In this document: positions 60,938-64,000 of the stretch, in pieces
Position numbering within the stretch: position 1 is the stretch's first letter
Layout of the letters: each line of letters begins with the position of its first letter
From: Candidatus Puniceispirillum marinum IMCC1322
GTDB lineage: Bacteria > Pseudomonadota > Alphaproteobacteria > Puniceispirillales > Puniceispirillaceae
Direction of reading: 5' to 3'
NCBI RefSeq assembly: GCF_000024465.1
Contig: NC_014010.1
Span: 1,922,001 to 1,986,000 of the forward strand
Length of the DNA stretch: 64,000 bases
Notes under the pieces: model-generated
Database searches by the model: none
Told to the model about the DNA's origin: nothing
Seen by the model: the letters and a program-made list of their open reading frames with translations, nothing else
Made by a program: the position numbers and the translations under genes

Positions 60938-62158
60938 TTATTTTGATGATTGTCTGGCGATGGCGTTTTGGAATAACGAGACAGCAGCCTTTGCAAATGC
61001 TGGGTCATTTATGTGAAGATCAAGTTTGTGAAGGCGGCGCTTGCTGGTCTGTTTGACTGTATCTTCCAGTGCTGAAAATAAAGCCGTATTGGCGGTTTTG
61101 TCATGGAAAGGACCATTTTCAATATCCAGTGCTGACAGACCTTTTAATGGCAGAAGAAAATCGACTTCGCCATCACAAGCGTTCAGTTTATTGCCAATCC
61201 ATGCGCCAATTTGGGCGCATTCTGCAGGCGTGGTTCGCATCAGGGTGATCTGTTCATTATGTCGGTATAGATTGCGTGACTTGAATTTGTCAGGCACGCT
61301 ATCAATACCCCAGAAATTGACCATATCCAGCGCACCACATGAGCCGATAAAGGGTATTTGAGTGCGGGCAACGGCACCAAGCCGATCTTCGCCAGCACTT
61401 AGCACCCCGCCAACCAAAAGGTCACATATTTCAGTCGTTGTTATATCCAGAACGCCGCTAATATCCCCCTGATCGATCAGTTTTTCGAGTGATTGGCCAC
61501 CAACACCGGTGGCATGGAAAACGAGGCAATCAAAATCAGTTTCCAGCATGTCTGTGATCGCCAGAACACAAGGGGTGGTCACGCCAAACATGCTCAAACC
61601 AATGGCCGGCCTGCTGGTATCAATATCTGGTGTTGGCCCGGTCATCATTCCAGCCATCGCATGTGCCGCATTGCTAAGCACCTTGTAGGACACACGATTG
61701 AGGCCAGCTATATCGGTTACAGGATGAAGCATCGTGATGTCACTTGGCCCTACATATTCGGATACATCTCCAGATGCTAAAGTCGACACCATCAATTTTG
61801 GAATGCCGATTGGTAATGCGCGCATGCCAGGCGTAATCATTGCGGTGCCGCCTGAACCACCAAGACCAATAATGCCGCCAATGTCATCACGTGTGAGGAT
61901 TAAGGCTTTAAGCGCACGCGCCATTTCGGTGACGGCGTTTCCCCGATCATCAACAAAAACGCTAGATGCTGATACGGGATGATGCGCCGCGACGTCACGT
62001 GCTGATATATCTGCAAAATTTTGCTTGCTCTTAATACCAATATCAACGGTAGTTGTGTTAATACCCCTAGCCTTGATGAGGTCGGCAACATAGTCCAATT
62101 CACGCGCTTTGGTGTCAAACGTGCCTATTACATAGGCAGATTTTGGTGCTTTTTTCAT
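60938..62158 (-). CDS. Tm-1-like ATP-binding domain protein (UPF0261)
   Basis: This 406-residue protein has the opening AYVIGTFDTKARELDYVADL, the central IGLGGSGGTAMITPGMRALP with PIGIPKLMVSTLASGDVSEY, and VFHATGVGGQSLEKLIDQG, all hallmarks of the Tm-1-like ATP-binding family. In tomato the homologous domain binds ATP and a viral helicase; the bacterial role is not known to me. It overlaps the livF stop by four bases and precedes the TIM-barrel partner, so the two probably form one enzyme acting on the substrate of the linked ABC importer. Confidence 0.87.
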   Translation of the reverse strand: MKKAPKSAYVIGTFDTKARELDYVADLIKARGINTTTVDIGIKSKQNFADISARDVAAHHPVSASSVFVDDRGNAVTEMARALKALILTRDDIGGIIGLGGSGGTAMITPGMRALPIGIPKLMVSTLASGDVSEYVGPSDITMLHPVTDIAGLNRVSYKVLSNAAHAMAGMMTGPTPDIDTSRPAIGLSMFGVTTPCVLAITDMLETDFDCLVFHATGVGGQSLEKLIDQGDISGVLDITTTEICDLLVGGVLSAGEDRLGAVARTQIPFIGSCGALDMVNFWGIDSVPDKFKSRNLYRHNEQITLMRTTPAECAQIGAWIGNKLNACDGEVDFLLPLKGLSALDIENGPFHDKTANTALFSALEDTVKQTSKRRLHKLDLHINDPAFAKAAVSLFQNAIARQSSK

Positions 62159-62922
62159 AATGCTTTTGCCGTTTTAGGTTGTGTAGAGGTATTGTTGACG
62201 CCGATCCCCAGATGCCGCTGTTGCAGGTCCGGATCTGTAGCAAGTGTTGCTGAGGGGAGATACTCAACAATGGCACCATTAACCATAATGCCAACATGAT
62301 CCGCTACCTGAAGCGCCACCTGGAGATTCTGTTCAATAATCAGCAAAGCGATACCGTCTGCGCTGAGTTTTTGGAGAAGCGTGACTACCTGTTCCACAAT
62401 GACAGGTGCCAGCCCCTCTGTCGGTTCATCCATGATTAATAAATTCGGATTCAGAAGTAATGCCCGACCAATGGCAAGCATCTGCTTTTCGCCACCGGAT
62501 AGCTCATCACCAAGATGTGTGCGGCGTTCTTTCAAACGGGGGAAAATGTCGTATATGCGTTCAATAGTCCATTTGCCATTTGCTTTGGGATTGGCAATTA
62601 GTCGCAGATGTTCATCAGTAGTAAGTGAACGGAATAACCGTCGTCCTTGCGGCACATAGCCAATGCCCAATTTGGCACGGTCGTCAGGAGACCGGCTTGT
62701 GATGTCAATACCGTGAAATTCAAGGGTGCCCGATGTTACCGGCAATAACCCCATAATGGCGTTACATAAGGTGGTCTTTCCCATACCATTTCGTCCAACG
62801 ATGGATAATGGCTTGGCCGCGTCTAGGACAATGGTTGCGTTTTGCACTGCATAGCTACTGCCGTAATGGACGTTTAAGTCTTGGATTTTCAGGCATGATC
62901 GAGGCGAAGTTCCGGTGGCCAT
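62155..62922 (-). CDS. livF: HAAT-family ABC ATPase, LivF type (second set)
   Basis: The 255-residue ATPase has Walker A GRNGMGKTTLCNAIMG, signature LSGGEKQMLAIGRALL and Walker B LLIMDEPTEGLAP, with the IIEQN switch typical of LivF. Its last residues overlap the Tm-1-like gene, and its start abuts the LivG stop. Permease genes are not in the window and probably lie beyond its right edge. Confidence 0.92.
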   Translation of the reverse strand: MATGTSPRSCLKIQDLNVHYGSSYAVQNATIVLDAAKPLSIVGRNGMGKTTLCNAIMGLLPVTSGTLEFHGIDITSRSPDDRAKLGIGYVPQGRRLFRSLTTDEHLRLIANPKANGKWTIERIYDIFPRLKERRTHLGDELSGGEKQMLAIGRALLLNPNLLIMDEPTEGLAPVIVEQVVTLLQKLSADGIALLIIEQNLQVALQVADHVGIMVNGAIVEYLPSATLATDPDLQQRHLGIGVNNTSTQPKTAKAL

Positions 62923-63695
62923 TATGTGCCTCCCATATAGATCATGCGTACATGATCGTTATCCATAATGTCTGATGGGCTACCGTCAGCGATAATTTTG
63001 CCATTATGCATAACGCTGACCCAATCAGCATATTGCAAGGCAAGGTCAACATCATGCTCGATTATAATGAGTGTTATTTCCCTAGCTAACATGCCAAGCA
63101 GATTGCTCAAGAGGACACGTTCAGCAGGTGAGAGTCCGGCCGCAGGCTCATCAAGCAACAGCATTATGGGTTCGCCTGCCAAGGCCATACCGATTTCAAG
63201 TTGACGTCTTTTGCCGTGCGAAAGTGCGCCGGCAGTTTCGGATAGGGCATCAGTTAACCCAACCTGTTCGGCTACATTTTCGATAATTTCAGTAATCGGA
63301 GACTGGCTAAGCTGGGCAAAGGGTAGACATGACGTCCAGCCATTAGTTGCGCCCCATTGCGAAATCAACAAATTTTCTCGTACTGTAAGACCGTCAAACA
63401 ATTTGGCATTCTGATAGGTTCGGCGAAGGCCGAGATCCACACGTCTGTTCGGTGCCATTTTTGTGATGTCACACTGGTTTAAAAATACGCTACCTTCTGC
63501 CACAGGATGAATGCCAGCCAGTAAATTGAATAATGTGGTTTTTCCAGCACCATTTGGGCCAAGCACAGCGCGCCGTTCACCACGCCTGATACACATGGAA
63601 ACGTTATCTACGGCGGCAAGTCCGCCAAAGCGCCCGACAACACCCTCAATTTCGAGGGTGTTGTCATGCTTCATGTTTTTATTGGTCATGGGCAA
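62922..63695 (-). CDS. livG: HAAT-family ABC ATPase, LivG type (second set)
   Basis: The 257-residue ATPase has Walker A GPNGAGKTTLFNLLAG, signature LSHGKRRQLEIGMALA, Walker B LLLDEPAAGLSPAE and the switch IIEHDVDLAL. Unlike the LivG at 26223-26990, this copy keeps the signature loop. It overlaps the binding-protein stop by 10 bases. Confidence 0.92.
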   Translation of the reverse strand: MPMTNKNMKHDNTLEIEGVVGRFGGLAAVDNVSMCIRRGERRAVLGPNGAGKTTLFNLLAGIHPVAEGSVFLNQCDITKMAPNRRVDLGLRRTYQNAKLFDGLTVRENLLISQWGATNGWTSCLPFAQLSQSPITEIIENVAEQVGLTDALSETAGALSHGKRRQLEIGMALAGEPIMLLLDEPAAGLSPAERVLLSNLLGMLAREITLIIIEHDVDLALQYADWVSVMHNGKIIADGSPSDIMDNDHVRMIYMGGT

Positions 63696-64000
63696 GATGG
63701 GTTGTCGCGGCTGACCGGACCACGGGCAAGAAACGTTTCAGCATCCATACCAAGGGTCTGATTTACGTCACCGACAACTTTGATTACCTTATTACCAAGT
63801 GTGCCATCCGGCTTTTCAAACACTTCGGTGATGAAGTTGTCGATAATGCCGTTGCGATTGTGGTCAACGCGCATAATTCCCCCTGTGGGAGAAACAAACG
63901 CTAGGTTGGTCAATGCCGCACGATAGGCTTTATGGTTGTTGGATAAATTGCCATCCACCTGATCAAGACCCAGAAGCGCCGCTTTTGCACTCATATAATA
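63686..64000 (-). CDS. HAAT-family substrate-binding protein, C-terminus (partial)
   Basis: The reading frame remains open to the window edge. The visible 104 residues include AALTNLAFVSPTGGIMRVDH followed by NRNGIIDNFITEVFE, the usual C-terminal lobe of LivK-like proteins. The first gene of the operon visible here, it supplies ligand to the second Liv-type importer. The N-terminus and signal peptide lie outside the window. Confidence 0.85.
   Translation of the reverse strand, partial: YYMSAKAALLGLDQVDGNLSNNHKAYRAALTNLAFVSPTGGIMRVDHNRNGIIDNFITEVFEKPDGTLGNKVIKVVGDVNQTLGMDAETFLARGPVSRDNPSCP

Overview
The window looks like chromosomal DNA of a marine alphaproteobacterium. SAR116-like (Puniceispirillum-like) is my inference; no rRNA or core marker is present to prove it. 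Supporting signs are moderate GC, many branched-chain-amino-acid-type ABC transporters, a MobF relaxase of the alphaproteobacterial type, and very large lipoproteins with an LAAC-polyglycine lipobox. It reads as an accessory region anchored on a tRNA-Gly(GCC) gene and loaded with integrases, integrase remnants and nutrient-uptake cassettes.

Layout. 1-1.3 kb: the end of tcuA, then tcuB (tricarballylate/citrate oxidation). 1.25-2.2 kb: remnants of an old integrative element (AlpA-like and integrase fragments) abutting the 3' end of tRNA-Gly. 2.2-12.2 kb: a younger module with two overlapping tyrosine recombinases, a SIR2-HerA defence pair, a MobF relaxase-helicase, a small membrane protein and two ribbon-helix-helix relaxosome-type proteins. 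No type IV secretion genes are present, so it would be mobilizable rather than self-transmissible. 12.4-23.4 kb: two convergent giant surface proteins, one with cadherin repeats and a seven-bladed propeller, the other a lipoprotein ending in a metzincin protease. 23.6-31.7 kb: a complete HAAT-type ABC importer with an acetylpolyamine-deacetylase-like enzyme, a class III aminotransferase and a divergent LuxR-type regulator. 31.7-33 kb: a scar carrying a 213-bp direct repeat of the sequence next to tRNA-Gly and the 5' end of the integrase. 33-38.3 kb: a Tat-exported flavin amine oxidase and two glycosyltransferases. 38.3-48.2 kb: a LysR regulator and a nine-gene operon with a TorT-like binding protein, a ribose-type ABC transporter, PxpA, a biotinyl carrier, a biotin carboxylase, PxpB, PxpC and BioY. 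48.2-49.2 kb: a second integrase scar. 49.2-59.6 kb: a giant lipoprotein of about 3,450 residues with eight nearly identical 104-residue repeats, LamG domains and an interrupted sugar-dehydrogenase propeller. 59.6-64 kb: a leftward operon with an SRPBCC protein, the two halves of a Tm-1-like protein, LivF, LivG and a partial binding protein.

How it fits together. Three places (2.2, 32.2 and 48.4 kb) carry sequence from the same integrase family, and matching flanking repeats occur at 31.9 and 48.3 kb. I infer that modules of about 30 kb and 16 kb accumulated next to tRNA-Gly, each bringing a transport-plus-catabolism operon or surface proteins. The most unusual system is the 39.6-48.2 kb operon. 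Its biotin carboxylase, separate biotin carrier and two KipI/KipA-type subunits together make a split version of the urea-carboxylase architecture. They are joined to the PxpA ring-opening hydrolase, a dedicated importer and a biotin transporter. This suggests biotin-dependent breakdown of an imported lactam- or ureide-like compound whose identity is unknown.
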